Positions 1-9,272 of a stretch of DNA of 64,000 bases are shown one piece after another. Source of the stretch: Bosea sp. BIWAKO-01 (GTDB lineage Bacteria > Pseudomonadota > Alphaproteobacteria > Rhizobiales > Beijerinckiaceae); contig NZ_BCQA01000001.1 in NCBI RefSeq assembly GCF_001748145.1, positions 5,048,501-5,112,500 of the forward strand, in the 5' to 3' direction. The translations under genes and the position numbers were made by a program. The notes under the pieces are model-generated. The model saw only the letters and a list, made by a program, of their open reading frames with translations. It was not told the DNA's origin and made no database searches. The stretch's first letter is position 1; each line of letters opens with the position of its first letter.

Positions 1-59
1 GGCTGATTGCGGCGCGTTGCCGGCGTTGGTAGAGCCCAGAGCGAGAGAAAAGGAGAAGA

Positions 60-824
60 ATGGTGACGCGCAGCATAAAGCCGTTGGTGGCAGGCAATTG
101 GAAGATGAACGGGCTCAAGGCCGAGCTTGCCATCGCGGCCGAAGTAGCCAGGGGCTATGACCGGGAGCTGAAACACGCTGTCGAGCTCGCCATCTGCCCC
201 CCGGCGACGCTGCTCTTTGCGATGACGGCAGCACTGACCGGCTCGCGGATTGCCACGGGCGGACAGGATTGCAGTGAGCAGGAAAGCGGCGCGTTCACCG
301 GGGAGGTCTCCGCCGGCATGCTCGCCGATGCCGGAGCCGGCTATGCCATCGTCGGTCATTCCGAGCGCCGCACCCTCCACGGCGAGACCAATCCGGCCGT
401 CAAGGCCAAGGCCGAAGCGGCGCAGCGCGCCCTGCTCGTCCCGATCGTCTGCGTCGGCGAGACGCAGGCCGAGCGCGCAGCCGGCAAGGCGCTTGCCGTG
501 GTCAGGAAACAGCTTCGCGGCTCGGTCCCCGATGCGTCCACGCCCTCGAGCCTCGTCATCGCCTACGAACCGGTCTGGGCTATCGGCACCGGGCTGACCC
601 CGACCGCCGCCGACGTCGCCGAGATGCACGAGGCGATCCGGAGCGAACTCGGCAAGCTCCTGGGCAAGGCGGCGGCCGCTGGCGTGCGCTTGCTCTATGG
701 CGGATCGGTCAAACCGTCCAACGCGGCCGAGCTGATGAATGTCCCCCATGTCGACGGTGCGCTCGTCGGCGGCGCCAGTCTCAAGGCCGAGGACTTCCTC
801 GCTATCGCACGCGCCTGCCGCTGA
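60..824 (+). CDS. tpiA: triosephosphate isomerase
   Basis: Interconverts dihydroxyacetone phosphate and glyceraldehyde 3-phosphate in cytoplasmic glycolysis and gluconeogenesis. The 254-residue product has the usual family length and all catalytic elements: Lys15 in NWKMNG, His100 in the GHSERR motif, Glu170 in AYEPVWAIGTG, and the phosphate-gripping GGSVKPSN loop near residue 220. The ATG start is preceded by AAAGGAG four bases upstream. It is followed on the same strand by secG and pyrG, a common alphaproteobacterial order, but a hairpin separates it from secG, so co-transcription is uncertain. Identity is secure. Confidence 0.98.
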   Translation: MVTRSIKPLVAGNWKMNGLKAELAIAAEVARGYDRELKHAVELAICPPATLLFAMTAALTGSRIATGGQDCSEQESGAFTGEVSAGMLADAGAGYAIVGHSERRTLHGETNPAVKAKAEAAQRALLVPIVCVGETQAERAAGKALAVVRKQLRGSVPDASTPSSLVIAYEPVWAIGTGLTPTAADVAEMHEAIRSELGKLLGKAAAAGVRLLYGGSVKPSNAAELMNVPHVDGALVGGASLKAEDFLAIARACR

Positions 825-867
825 TCCATGCCGTCGCGTTGACGGCGGCATTGCACGAATGACGCAA

Positions 868-890
868 TTGCCGGGTGGTGCGCCCGGCAA
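868..890. terminator. hairpin after tpiA, possible terminator
   Basis: Perfect 8-bp inverted repeat, TTGCCGGG and CCCGGCAA, around a 7-base loop, 43 bases after the tpiA stop. There is no T-run on the plus strand, so it may be a weak terminator or an mRNA-stabilising 3' hairpin rather than a strict intrinsic terminator. Confidence 0.45.
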
Positions 891-984
891 CTGCATGCTA
901 TGTGCGCCGCCGAGCCCGCAATTGGCGGACATGCGGCGCGGGGCACCCTTGTGGCGGCCCGCGTCATACCTATTTCGTGGGATC

Positions 985-1386
985 ATGCAGAACGTTCTCA
1001 TCGTCATCCATCTGATCATCGTGATCGCGCTCGTCGGCGTGGTCCTGCTGCAGCGTTCCGAGGGCGGCGGCCTGGGCATGGGTTCGGGCGGTGGCGGCGG
1101 TGTCGGCGGCTTCATGACCGGCCGCGGCCAGGCCAATGCCCTGACCCGCGCGACGGCTATCCTTGCCGGGCTCTTCTTCCTGACCTCGATCGCTCTGGCG
1201 ATCATGGCGACCCATGGGCGGACGCAGCGCTCGATCATCGACGGCGCGCCGGGAACGGCTGCTCCCGCGGCACCGACCGGTCCGAGCGCTCCCAACGCCG
1301 GCGGCGGCGTTCTCGACCAGTTGCGCCAGATGCAGAATCAGGGCGGCTCACAACCGCCGACACCGCCGGCAGCGCCGCAGCAGTGA
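985..1386 (+). CDS. secG: preprotein translocase subunit SecG
   Basis: Small membrane subunit of the SecYEG protein-export channel. The 133-residue product shows the SecG plan: an N-terminal membrane helix (about residues 2-22), a glycine-rich loop with the QRSEGGGLG signature, a second helix (about 52-72), and a low-complexity Pro/Ala/Gln tail. I chose the ATG that begins MQNVLIVIHL because the reading frame upstream lacks SecG character and would add an implausible 80-residue extension. A strong intrinsic terminator follows. Confidence 0.95.
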   Translation: MQNVLIVIHLIIVIALVGVVLLQRSEGGGLGMGSGGGGGVGGFMTGRGQANALTRATAILAGLFFLTSIALAIMATHGRTQRSIIDGAPGTAAPAAPTGPSAPNAGGGVLDQLRQMQNQGGSQPPTPPAAPQQ

Positions 1387-1400
1387 CGAGGACAGGGCAG

Positions 1401-1426
1401 GGGCCGGGAAACCGGCCCTTCTCTTT
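1401..1426 (+). terminator. intrinsic terminator after secG
   Basis: GGGCCGG and CCGGCCC form a perfect 7-bp GC-rich stem around a GAAA tetraloop, followed by TTCTCTTTT. It starts 15 bases after the secG stop and has the form of a Rho-independent terminator. Confidence 0.85.
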
Positions 1427-1528
1427 TGGAGAGGCGAAACGCGAGTGTTTGCCGACACATTCCGACGCAAGACGCCGTGTTTTCGGGGTGTCACAGCGAC
1501 ATAGAGTGTGTGTAGGCCGACAAAACTG

Positions 1529-1549
1529 GTGCCGCGACGCGGCACTTTT
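1529..1549 (+). terminator. second terminator-like hairpin in the secG-pyrG spacer
   Basis: GTGCCGC and GCGGCAC form a perfect 7-bp stem with a 3-base loop, followed by TTTT. It lies about 100 bases beyond the secG terminator with no coding sequence between them, so it may end a short unannotated transcript or act as a leader attenuator. Confidence 0.5.
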
Positions 1550-1556
1550 GGGGGGT

Positions 1557-1635
1557 AGTGCTGCGATTTGTGCTGCACTCGAACCTGGAGGGCCAGTGCG
1601 GTTTTAGTGCAGCGCCGCAGCACTAAAATCGCACT
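1557..1635. promoter_or_regulatory. cluster of AGTGC half-sites with a 16-bp inverted repeat upstream of pyrG
   Basis: Six copies of AGTGC or its complement GCACT fall within 79 bases. The core is a near-perfect inverted repeat (15 of 16 bases): AGTGCGGTTTTAGTGC at 1595-1610 and GCACTAAAATCGCACT at 1620-1635, separated by 9 bases. Within each arm the half-sites are 11 bases apart, about one helical turn. No known regulator site is recognised. It could be an operator, an mRNA hairpin controlling pyrG, or the remnant of a small inverted-repeat element. The rest of the 1427-1787 spacer shows no gene. Confidence 0.55.
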
Positions 1636-1781
1636 AAGCCGTTGAAATATTTAGTAACTCACATCCCTTTTGGGGAAGAGCTGGCGGAAGTCCGGCCCTT
1701 CTCCGTTGTGGACAAGCATAAACAGCAGGGCGGGTCTGCAACGGCGCGCTTAGCGAATCGAAACCCTGGCGTTAAAGGTGA

Positions 1782-3416
<1,635 letters not shown>

Positions 3417-3533
3417 TCCGAACCGGGCGGCGCGAGCTGCCCGCCTGATTTCACGAGCCTCGATATCTCCGACAAGCCGCTGGTGCAGCCGCGCTGGCGG
3501 CTTATAGTCGCGTTGCGACTCGGGGGGAGCGAT

Positions 3534-3935
3534 ATGGCGGTCTCGATGGCCGGTTTGCCGGCTTTTTTGCTGTATTTCGTGGTCGGATCGGCGCTGATCA
3601 CGGGTTTCGCTCTCATCTATATGCGCTTGACCGCGCATGACGAAATCGCACTGATCCGGGCAGGCAATCTCTCCGCTGCGATAGCGCTAGGCGGCAATCT
3701 CGCCGGCTTCTCGATCCCGCTCGAAAAGGCGATCGCTCAGGCGAGCAGCATTCCGGACTGCGTGCTCTGGGCGCTTGCCGCGATGCTGATCCAATTCGCG
3801 GCCTATGGGCTTGCCCGCGTCCTGATCCCTGACCTTTCGAAGAAGATCCAGGAGGATCGCCTCCCGTCTGCCGCAATGCTGGCGGTGATCGCGGTGATCA
3901 GTGGCACGCTGGCGGCCGCCAGCATGACGGTTTGA
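3534..3935 (+). CDS. DUF350 membrane protein (YjfL-like), copy 1
   Basis: Small hydrophobic protein of 133 residues with about four predicted membrane helices, arranged as in the DUF350/YjfL family. The motif DEIALIRAGNLSAAIALGGNLAGFSIPL matches the family's conserved core (the quoted stretch continues past what can be verified here; key residues are the Asp-Glu and Gly-Asn pairs). Biochemical function is unknown. The ATG at this position has a GGGGGGAGC ribosome site just upstream. It begins a tight plus-strand set whose next two genes are DUF1190 and an ATP-grasp ligase, the order found in E. coli yjfL-yjfM-yjfC. A paralogue closes the same set. Confidence 0.8.
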   Translation: MAVSMAGLPAFLLYFVVGSALITGFALIYMRLTAHDEIALIRAGNLSAAIALGGNLAGFSIPLEKAIAQASSIPDCVLWALAAMLIQFAAYGLARVLIPDLSKKIQEDRLPSAAMLAVIAVISGTLAAASMTV

Positions 3936-3947
3936 GGGGAGGCGGTC

Positions 3948-4550
3948 GTGAAACGCTCCTCGCAGATCGGATTGGCGGCAGTGGGGGTGGTGCTGGTCGC
4001 GATAGCGTGGCCGCGCTCGGAGGACGATGTGGAGGATACCCTCGTCTACAACTCGCTCGCCGATTGTCGTGCAGCCGGGCAGATGTCCGGCAGCCAATGT
4101 GAGCAGCGTTTCAACGAAGCCTCCGCAAATCAGCTCCGCGACGCAAAGAAATTCACGAGCACCGGCGCATGCGAAGCCGAGTACGGCTCCGGCTCCTGCC
4201 AGAACGCGGTCTGGAACGGCGCGCAGGTCGTTGTTCCGGCGCTCGCCGGAATCATGCTCGCGCGCAGCTTCGCGCAAGGGGGCGGTGCAGCCCAGCCGCT
4301 CCTGCCGCCGACGCGCCAGGTCTGCCCGCCCGGCAGTCTGGCTGAGGAATGCCGACAGCCCGGGGCCTCATCGCCTTCGTCCTCTGGAGGTGGCGGCGGC
4401 GGACGCTCCCGTGCCTATTCGACAACGTCGGGGCAGGCGCTGGTCGCGCGCAATGTGTCGTCGACTGGCGTTGCCAGCATGCCGAGCGCGGCCTCTCGCG
4501 GCGGTTTTGGCTCGACCTCCCGCTCCTACAGTTCCTCCGCGTCGTCCTGA
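3948..4550 (+). CDS. DUF1190 family protein (YjfM/YgiB-like)
   Basis: A 200-residue protein with a GTG start, an N-terminal hydrophobic segment (about residues 7-21) suggesting membrane anchoring or export, and two cysteine pairs (the DCRAAGQMSGSQC and GACEAEYGSGSC segments) that could form disulfides in the periplasm. The C-terminal third is Ser/Gly-rich low complexity. These features, together with its place between DUF350 and a glutathionylspermidine-synthase-like gene, fit DUF1190 (E. coli YjfM, YgiB), whose function is unknown. The gap to the upstream gene is 12 bases, and the downstream start lies 1 base after its stop. Confidence 0.75.
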   Translation: MKRSSQIGLAAVGVVLVAIAWPRSEDDVEDTLVYNSLADCRAAGQMSGSQCEQRFNEASANQLRDAKKFTSTGACEAEYGSGSCQNAVWNGAQVVVPALAGIMLARSFAQGGGAAQPLLPPTRQVCPPGSLAEECRQPGASSPSSSGGGGGGRSRAYSTTSGQALVARNVSSTGVASMPSAASRGGFGSTSRSYSSSASS

Positions 4551-4551
4551 G

Positions 4552-5718
4552 ATGCGGCGCGTTGCACTGGCACCGCGTCGGGATTGGCAAACGCAGGTCG
4601 AGCGCCTCGGCTTCGCCTTCCATACGCTCGACGGCAAAATCTATTGGGACGAAAGCGTTGCCTACGCCTTCACGCTGGAGGAGATCGAGCGCGATATCGA
4701 AGCGCCGACAGGTGAGATCGAGCAGCTTTGTTTCGCGTTCGTCGAACGCGCGATTGCCGACGAAGAGATCCTGACCCGGCTCGCAATCCCTCCGCTGCAC
4801 TGGCCGCTGATCCGCGACAGCTGGCAGCGCGGCGACCGCAACCTCTATGGTCGGCTCGATCTGGCCTATGACGGCAGCGGGCCGGCCAAGCTGCTGGAAT
4901 ATAACGCGGATACGCCGACCGCACTGTTCGAATCGAGCGTCGTGCAATGGGACTGGCTTGAGCAGGCCATGGCCCGTGATGCCCTCCCGCCCGATAGCGA
5001 TCAGTTCAACTCGCTGCATGAACGACTGATCGCAGCCTTTGCTGCCCTGCGCGAGCCATCACCCTATCGGCTCCATCTGACCTGCGTCCAGAACAGCAAC
5101 GAGGACAAGGGCACAGTCGACTATCTCAAGGATTGTGCCGTGCAGGCCGGCCTCGACGCGCGTTTCACCTTCATCGAGGAGATCGGACTGCTCGCCGACG
5201 GACGGTTCTGCGACGGTGCCAACCTGCCCATCGAGACGCTGTTCAAGCTCTATCCCTGGGAATGGCTCTTCCAAGAGAGCTACGCGGATGCTCTGGCCGA
5301 CGCGCGCTGCCAGTTCATCGAGCCTCCATGGAAGGCCCTTCTCTCCAACAAGGGCCTGCTTGCCTGCCTCTGGCAGATGGAGCCCGGCCATCCGAACCTG
5401 CTGCCCGCCTTCTTCGAGGGCGACCCGCGTTGCGCGGAACTCAAGCCCCGCTATGTCCGCAAGCCTCTCTACTCGCGCGAGGGCGCCAACATCACGCTGG
5501 TCGAACGCGGAACGGTGCTGGACAGCGATGACGGCCCCTATGGGGCGGAGGGCTTCATCCTTCAGGATGCTGCACCGCTTGCCTCTTTCGCGGGGTATCA
5601 TGCCGTGCTGGGTTCATGGCTCGTCGCCTCGCAACCCTGCGGGCTATGCATCCGCGAGGATGTGACGCCGATCACCAAGAATACGTCGCGCTTCGTGCCG
5701 CATTACATCGAGCCGTGA
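4552..5718 (+). CDS. glutathionylspermidine synthase-like ATP-grasp ligase (YjfC/YgiC-like)
   Basis: A 388-residue protein matching the synthetase half of glutathionylspermidine synthase, without the amidase half. Visible family motifs are RLDLAYDGSGPAKLLEYNADTP, in which the Glu-Tyr-Asn-Ala-Asp block is the metal/ATP-binding core, and KPLYSREGANITL near residue 310, a substrate-binding loop. By fold it should join a carboxylate to an amine at the cost of ATP, but the true substrate of this branch is not established. The start chosen is the ATG 1 base after the DUF1190 stop. The longer upstream reading in this frame lies over DUF1190 and is not protein-like. Confidence 0.85.
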   Translation: MRRVALAPRRDWQTQVERLGFAFHTLDGKIYWDESVAYAFTLEEIERDIEAPTGEIEQLCFAFVERAIADEEILTRLAIPPLHWPLIRDSWQRGDRNLYGRLDLAYDGSGPAKLLEYNADTPTALFESSVVQWDWLEQAMARDALPPDSDQFNSLHERLIAAFAALREPSPYRLHLTCVQNSNEDKGTVDYLKDCAVQAGLDARFTFIEEIGLLADGRFCDGANLPIETLFKLYPWEWLFQESYADALADARCQFIEPPWKALLSNKGLLACLWQMEPGHPNLLPAFFEGDPRCAELKPRYVRKPLYSREGANITLVERGTVLDSDDGPYGAEGFILQDAAPLASFAGYHAVLGSWLVASQPCGLCIREDVTPITKNTSRFVPHYIEP

Positions 5719-5791
5719 CCGCTTCGGCAAAGCTTGCTACAGCCGGCGCCTGAAACCGCAACGCGCGGCCTGAGCAACGGCGATTCGCGAC

Positions 5792-6667
5792 ATGTCCCAG
5801 CCCAATCGGCCACGTGGCCTCGACCATCTCGTCATCGGCGTGCGTGACCTCGATGCTGCCGGCGAGCTCTATGCGAAGATGGGCTTCAGGGTTGGCGCCC
5901 GCAATCGACATCCCTGGGGCACCGAGAACCGAATCGTACAGTTTCCCGGGGCCTTCCTGGAACTGATCACGATCGGTGAAACCGGGGCAATTCCACCTCA
6001 TGGCCATCGACGCTTCTCCTTCGGAGCCTTCGTCCGCGATCAGCTCGCCCGGGCAGAAGGCCTGTCGATGCTGGTTCTTGAAAGTCGCGATGCGAAGGCG
6101 GATGCGCAGATTTTCGAAGCAGGCGGCATCGGCGACTACGAGCCGTTTTTCTTTGAGCGGCAGGCGCGCAGTCCTGATGGCAACGAAGTCCGTGTCGCCT
6201 TCTCGCTGGCCTTTGCCCGCAACGCGTTGGCGCCCGCTTGCGGTTTCTTCGTCTGCCAGCAGCACGAGCCGCAGAATTTCTGGAATCCGGCCTTCCAGCA
6301 GCATCAGAACGGCGTACAGGCATTGGCTTCTGCCGTCATGGTCGCGGAAAATCCGACCGACCACCACGTTTTCCTTTCGGCCTTCACCGGCGAGCGCAGT
6401 CTGAAATCCAATTCGCTCGGCATCAGCGCTGCCCTTCCGCGCGGTCGCGTCGATATTCTGACGCCGCATGCCGCCTACCAGCTCTTTGGCGTCGAGGAGG
6501 GGAGAAAGGATCCGCATTTCGCCGGATTCGTGGTCGCGGTGAAGGATCTCGATGGGGTGCGTGGGGTTCTGGACGCAGCTGAGGTCGAGTGGCGACAGAT
6601 CGGTGATCGCATCGTCGTGCCGGCCAGCACCGCCATGGGTTGCATGGTTGCGTTCGAGGCGAACTGA
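5792..6667 (+). CDS. VOC-superfamily (glyoxalase-like) protein
   Basis: A 291-residue protein of the vicinal-oxygen-chelate fold. The N-terminal RGLDHLVIGVRDLDAA and the following GFRVGARNRHPWGTEN resemble glyoxalase-like domains in which the first histidine (residue 10) helps bind a metal. The segment FPGAFLELITIG supplies the first-half glutamate. A second, more divergent half follows. Family members include dioxygenases, isomerases and lyases, and no substrate can be assigned. It lies 73 bases after the ATP-grasp gene and 38 bases before a second DUF350 gene, so it probably belongs to the same transcript. Confidence 0.75.
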   Translation: MSQPNRPRGLDHLVIGVRDLDAAGELYAKMGFRVGARNRHPWGTENRIVQFPGAFLELITIGETGAIPPHGHRRFSFGAFVRDQLARAEGLSMLVLESRDAKADAQIFEAGGIGDYEPFFFERQARSPDGNEVRVAFSLAFARNALAPACGFFVCQQHEPQNFWNPAFQQHQNGVQALASAVMVAENPTDHHVFLSAFTGERSLKSNSLGISAALPRGRVDILTPHAAYQLFGVEEGRKDPHFAGFVVAVKDLDGVRGVLDAAEVEWRQIGDRIVVPASTAMGCMVAFEAN

Positions 6668-6705
6668 AGCGCAGGATCGCCCACAGAATCACTTAGGGGA
6701 TGACG

Positions 6706-7110
6706 ATGCTCGGCCAAGCTTTGGCGCGACTGCCGGATTTTGCACTTTTCTTTTCAGCATCGCTTGGGCTCGTCGCCATCTATCTGCTGATCTATACGCT
6801 CGCGACCTCGCATAACGAATTCGGCCTGATCCGCCGCAACAACGTCGCTGCTGCACTCTCGCTGGGGCTGAGCCTCACGGGTTTTGCTCTGCCGCTGTCG
6901 AGCGCCGTGGTCCATGCAACGACGATCATCGACCTCGTGGTCTGGGGCATCGTCGCCCTCGTCGTGCAATTGCTGGTCTATTTCCTGGTCAGGCTCGTGC
7001 TGCCCAACCTGTCAGCGCGGATTGCTGCTGGTGAGTTGGCGGCCGCGCTGTTCCTGGGAGCCGCCTCGCTTGCGGCCGGGGTCATCAACGCGGCGACGAT
7101 GACCTTCTAG
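6706..7110 (+). CDS. DUF350 membrane protein (YjfL-like), copy 2
   Basis: Paralogue of the DUF350 gene 3 kb upstream, 134 residues with about four membrane helices. The two share the layout Phe-rich helix, a conserved short polar loop (HNEFGLIRRNN here, HDEIALIRAGN there), helix, and a C-terminal pair ending in Ala-rich and Met-Thr residues. I chose the second of two close ATGs because AGGGG lies 6 bases before it but directly abuts the first. It closes the Yjf-like set. Two similar hydrophobic subunits in one operon suggest a hetero-oligomer, which is an inference. Confidence 0.78.
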   Translation: MLGQALARLPDFALFFSASLGLVAIYLLIYTLATSHNEFGLIRRNNVAAALSLGLSLTGFALPLSSAVVHATTIIDLVVWGIVALVVQLLVYFLVRLVLPNLSARIAAGELAAALFLGAASLAAGVINAATMTF

Positions 7111-7113
7111 CCG

Positions 7114-7191
7114 ATCGGACCGGATTTCATATCCAGTCCGATGGGCCAGCCTTTCTTGATTGCATCGGCTTTCCCGAAAGCCGATGCAATC
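7114..7191. repeat. paired hairpins between convergent genes (copy 1 of an intergenic repeat)
   Basis: Two hairpins in tandem: 12-base arms at 7114-7125 and 7131-7142 (11 of 12 pair, ATCGGACCGGAT on the left), then a perfect 15-bp inverted repeat, GATTGCATCGGCTTT and its complement, at 7158-7172 and 7177-7191. It fills the gap between a plus-strand and a minus-strand gene end. A related two-hairpin structure lies at 24197-24288, also between convergent genes. A bidirectional terminator or REP-like element is likely. Confidence 0.75.
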
Positions 7192-7210
7192 AACTCTTCG
7201 GGCCGATCCG

Positions 7211-8524
7211 CTAAAGCTGGTTGGCAAGCTTGCTCCCAGCGCGAACAAAGCGCGTCGGGTCGATTGGCTCACCCTCGATCCGGGTTTCGTAATGCAGATG
7301 CGGCCCGGTCGAGCGCCCGGTCGTGCCGACCTTGCCGACCACGGTCCCGCTCGTCACCATTTGTCCGGCCGAAACGCTGATGGCAGACATGTGAGCATAG
7401 CGCGTGGTGATGCCGCCCGCATGCTCGATCTCGACCATGTTTCCGTAGCCGCCAGTATATTCAGCTGAGACAACCTTGCCAGGCGCGGTGGCGCGGATCG
7501 GTGTGCCGGTTTCGGCGCGGAAGTCGATGCCGGTATGCATCGCCGGGCTGCGGGTGAAGGGGTCGACGCGATAGCCATAGTTCGAGGTCATGTCGACTTC
7601 GCCCTGCATCGGCTTGCGAAGGGGCAATTGCTCGACAAGGCCGCGCAGCCGGTACACCGCCGATATGCGCGGTTGCAGGGCGCTCAATGTGGCCTCAAAC
7701 GGACCGGCGGACGCGTCGACCTTGAAGGGGACGAAGGGGCCGCCGACACCCTTGGCGATCGTCGTCGTGGCGGCAAGCTTGTCGGTGTCGAGCCCGGTCT
7801 CCGCCAGCGCCCCACGCAGTGTTTTCTGAGATTCGGCGAGCGACTGTTCCATATGGCGCAGCGCGGCGAGTTGCGCCGTGGCTGTCTCCGACAGCGACTG
7901 GTCAAGCCTGGTCAGCGATTCCGCGACGCGTTGCGCGGGTGCTTGCGGAGCTTCCTCCGCCTCGCCCGATTGCCAGGGAGCGCTCTTGTGCTCTTCCGAG
8001 CTGCGGAGCCCGGGAACGTCGGGAGCGGGCATCGGCTTGCTTGAGGTGATCGGCGCGAAGCTTGAGACGCTGGAGGCACGGATCGGCTCCTCCGCCTTGA
8101 TCAGACGTGAACGCAACGGAACCTTTGCAGGCGATGCTATGCCGCCGGCCTGCAGCGTTTCGGTGACGGCAGCGACCAGGGCCTGCTTGCTCTCCAGCTC
8201 GGCCTGACGCGTGGCCAGTTCGTCGACACGAGCCTCGACGCCATCCTGATCGAGCAGGGCGCGGCTGGCGAGACGGTCGATATCGGCGCGCAACGCCGTG
8301 ATCCTGTCTTCATAGGCATATTGCCGGGAGGTCTCGCGGGCGATCAGCCGCGCCGCGATGTCGTCCTTGCTGAGGATGTACCAGCCGGTCACACCACCCC
8401 AGGCGGTCGTAAGGGCCAGAAGCGAGAGGCCCGCGAAGGCCGTCGAACGGCGGATCGTGTAGCTTTTGTGTGAGGCCAGTCCCGTGACGGGAAGGGCCGG
8501 GCCGGGCGAGGCGGGATGAGTCAT
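7211..8524 (-). CDS. M23-family (LytM) peptidase with coiled-coil domain
   Basis: Membrane-anchored envelope protein of 437 residues: a short cytoplasmic tail, one membrane helix (about 26-48), a long predicted coiled coil (about 60-250) and a C-terminal M23 domain. The metal ligands are visible in MHTGIDFR and in GPHLHYE, with RYAHMS between them, so the LytM site looks intact. Members cut peptidoglycan peptide crosslinks or act as amidase activators. The start is the ATG two codons inside the longest open frame, which would begin with TTG. It stands alone on the minus strand between two convergent or same-strand neighbours. Confidence 0.88.
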   Translation of the reverse strand: MTHPASPGPALPVTGLASHKSYTIRRSTAFAGLSLLALTTAWGGVTGWYILSKDDIAARLIARETSRQYAYEDRITALRADIDRLASRALLDQDGVEARVDELATRQAELESKQALVAAVTETLQAGGIASPAKVPLRSRLIKAEEPIRASSVSSFAPITSSKPMPAPDVPGLRSSEEHKSAPWQSGEAEEAPQAPAQRVAESLTRLDQSLSETATAQLAALRHMEQSLAESQKTLRGALAETGLDTDKLAATTTIAKGVGGPFVPFKVDASAGPFEATLSALQPRISAVYRLRGLVEQLPLRKPMQGEVDMTSNYGYRVDPFTRSPAMHTGIDFRAETGTPIRATAPGKVVSAEYTGGYGNMVEIEHAGGITTRYAHMSAISVSAGQMVTSGTVVGKVGTTGRSTGPHLHYETRIEGEPIDPTRFVRAGSKLANQL

Positions 8525-8624
8525 ACGCAAAACCGGATGTAACGCTGCCGATGATGCGAGTAGACCTTGTTAGGGTTAATCCTTTGCAAATCGCCGGCGC
8601 CGGCTCAGCATTCTGCGGCGAGCG

Positions 8625-9089
8625 TCACATCGCCCGGACGGCCGCCAGCACCTCCTCGGCATGGCCGGCAACTTTCACCTTGGGCCAGATCCGCACGATG
8701 CGACCGTGCTGATCGATCAGAAAGGTCGTTCGCTCCACCCCCATATACTTGCGGCCATACATGCTCTTCTCGACCCAGATGCCGTAGTTCTCGAGCACCG
8801 CGCGGGCTTCATCTGCGACAAGCGGGAAGGTGAGGGCATATTTCTGCTTGAAGCGATCGTGACGCTTGATCGGATCGGGAGAGATCCCGACGATATCGGC
8901 CCCAGCAGCGGCAAACTCCGCACGCAAGCCATTGAAGGCAATGGCTTCCTTTGTGCAGCTCTCGGTATCGTCCTTTGGATAGGCGTAGAGTACGACCTTG
9001 CGCCCCTTGAGGTCCGCGAGCGAGATCGTACCGGCGCCATCCCTCGGCAATGTGAATTCGGGCGCGAGATCGCCCACTTGCAAGCCCAT
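8625..9089 (-). CDS. bcp: Bcp-type thiol peroxidase (peroxiredoxin)
   Basis: Reduces hydrogen peroxide and organic hydroperoxides in the cytoplasm using thioredoxin. The 154-residue thioredoxin-fold protein has the Bcp layout with the peroxidatic cysteine at Cys45 in YPKDDTESCTKEA. The second cysteine that E. coli Bcp carries at position 50 is isoleucine here, and no other cysteine is present, so it should work as a 1-Cys enzyme needing an external thiol. The ATG has a strong AGGAAGG ribosome site on the minus strand. Confidence 0.92.
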   Translation of the reverse strand: MGLQVGDLAPEFTLPRDGAGTISLADLKGRKVVLYAYPKDDTESCTKEAIAFNGLRAEFAAAGADIVGISPDPIKRHDRFKQKYALTFPLVADEARAVLENYGIWVEKSMYGRKYMGVERTTFLIDQHGRIVRIWPKVKVAGHAEEVLAAVRAM

Positions 9090-9272
9090 GAATTGCCTTC
9101 CTTTCGTCGCGATCGCGCTGCAAGGAGCGCACGGAATCGATGGGCAGGGTGTGCCGCCCGTTCATGCGCCAGCCAGCCTAGATGGAGCAGAAGCCGAATC
9201 GGTTAGTCTGGCCGCAACATCCGTGTAACCCGCCTACGGTCATTCAGGGCCGGCGAAGACTCATAGAATCTG

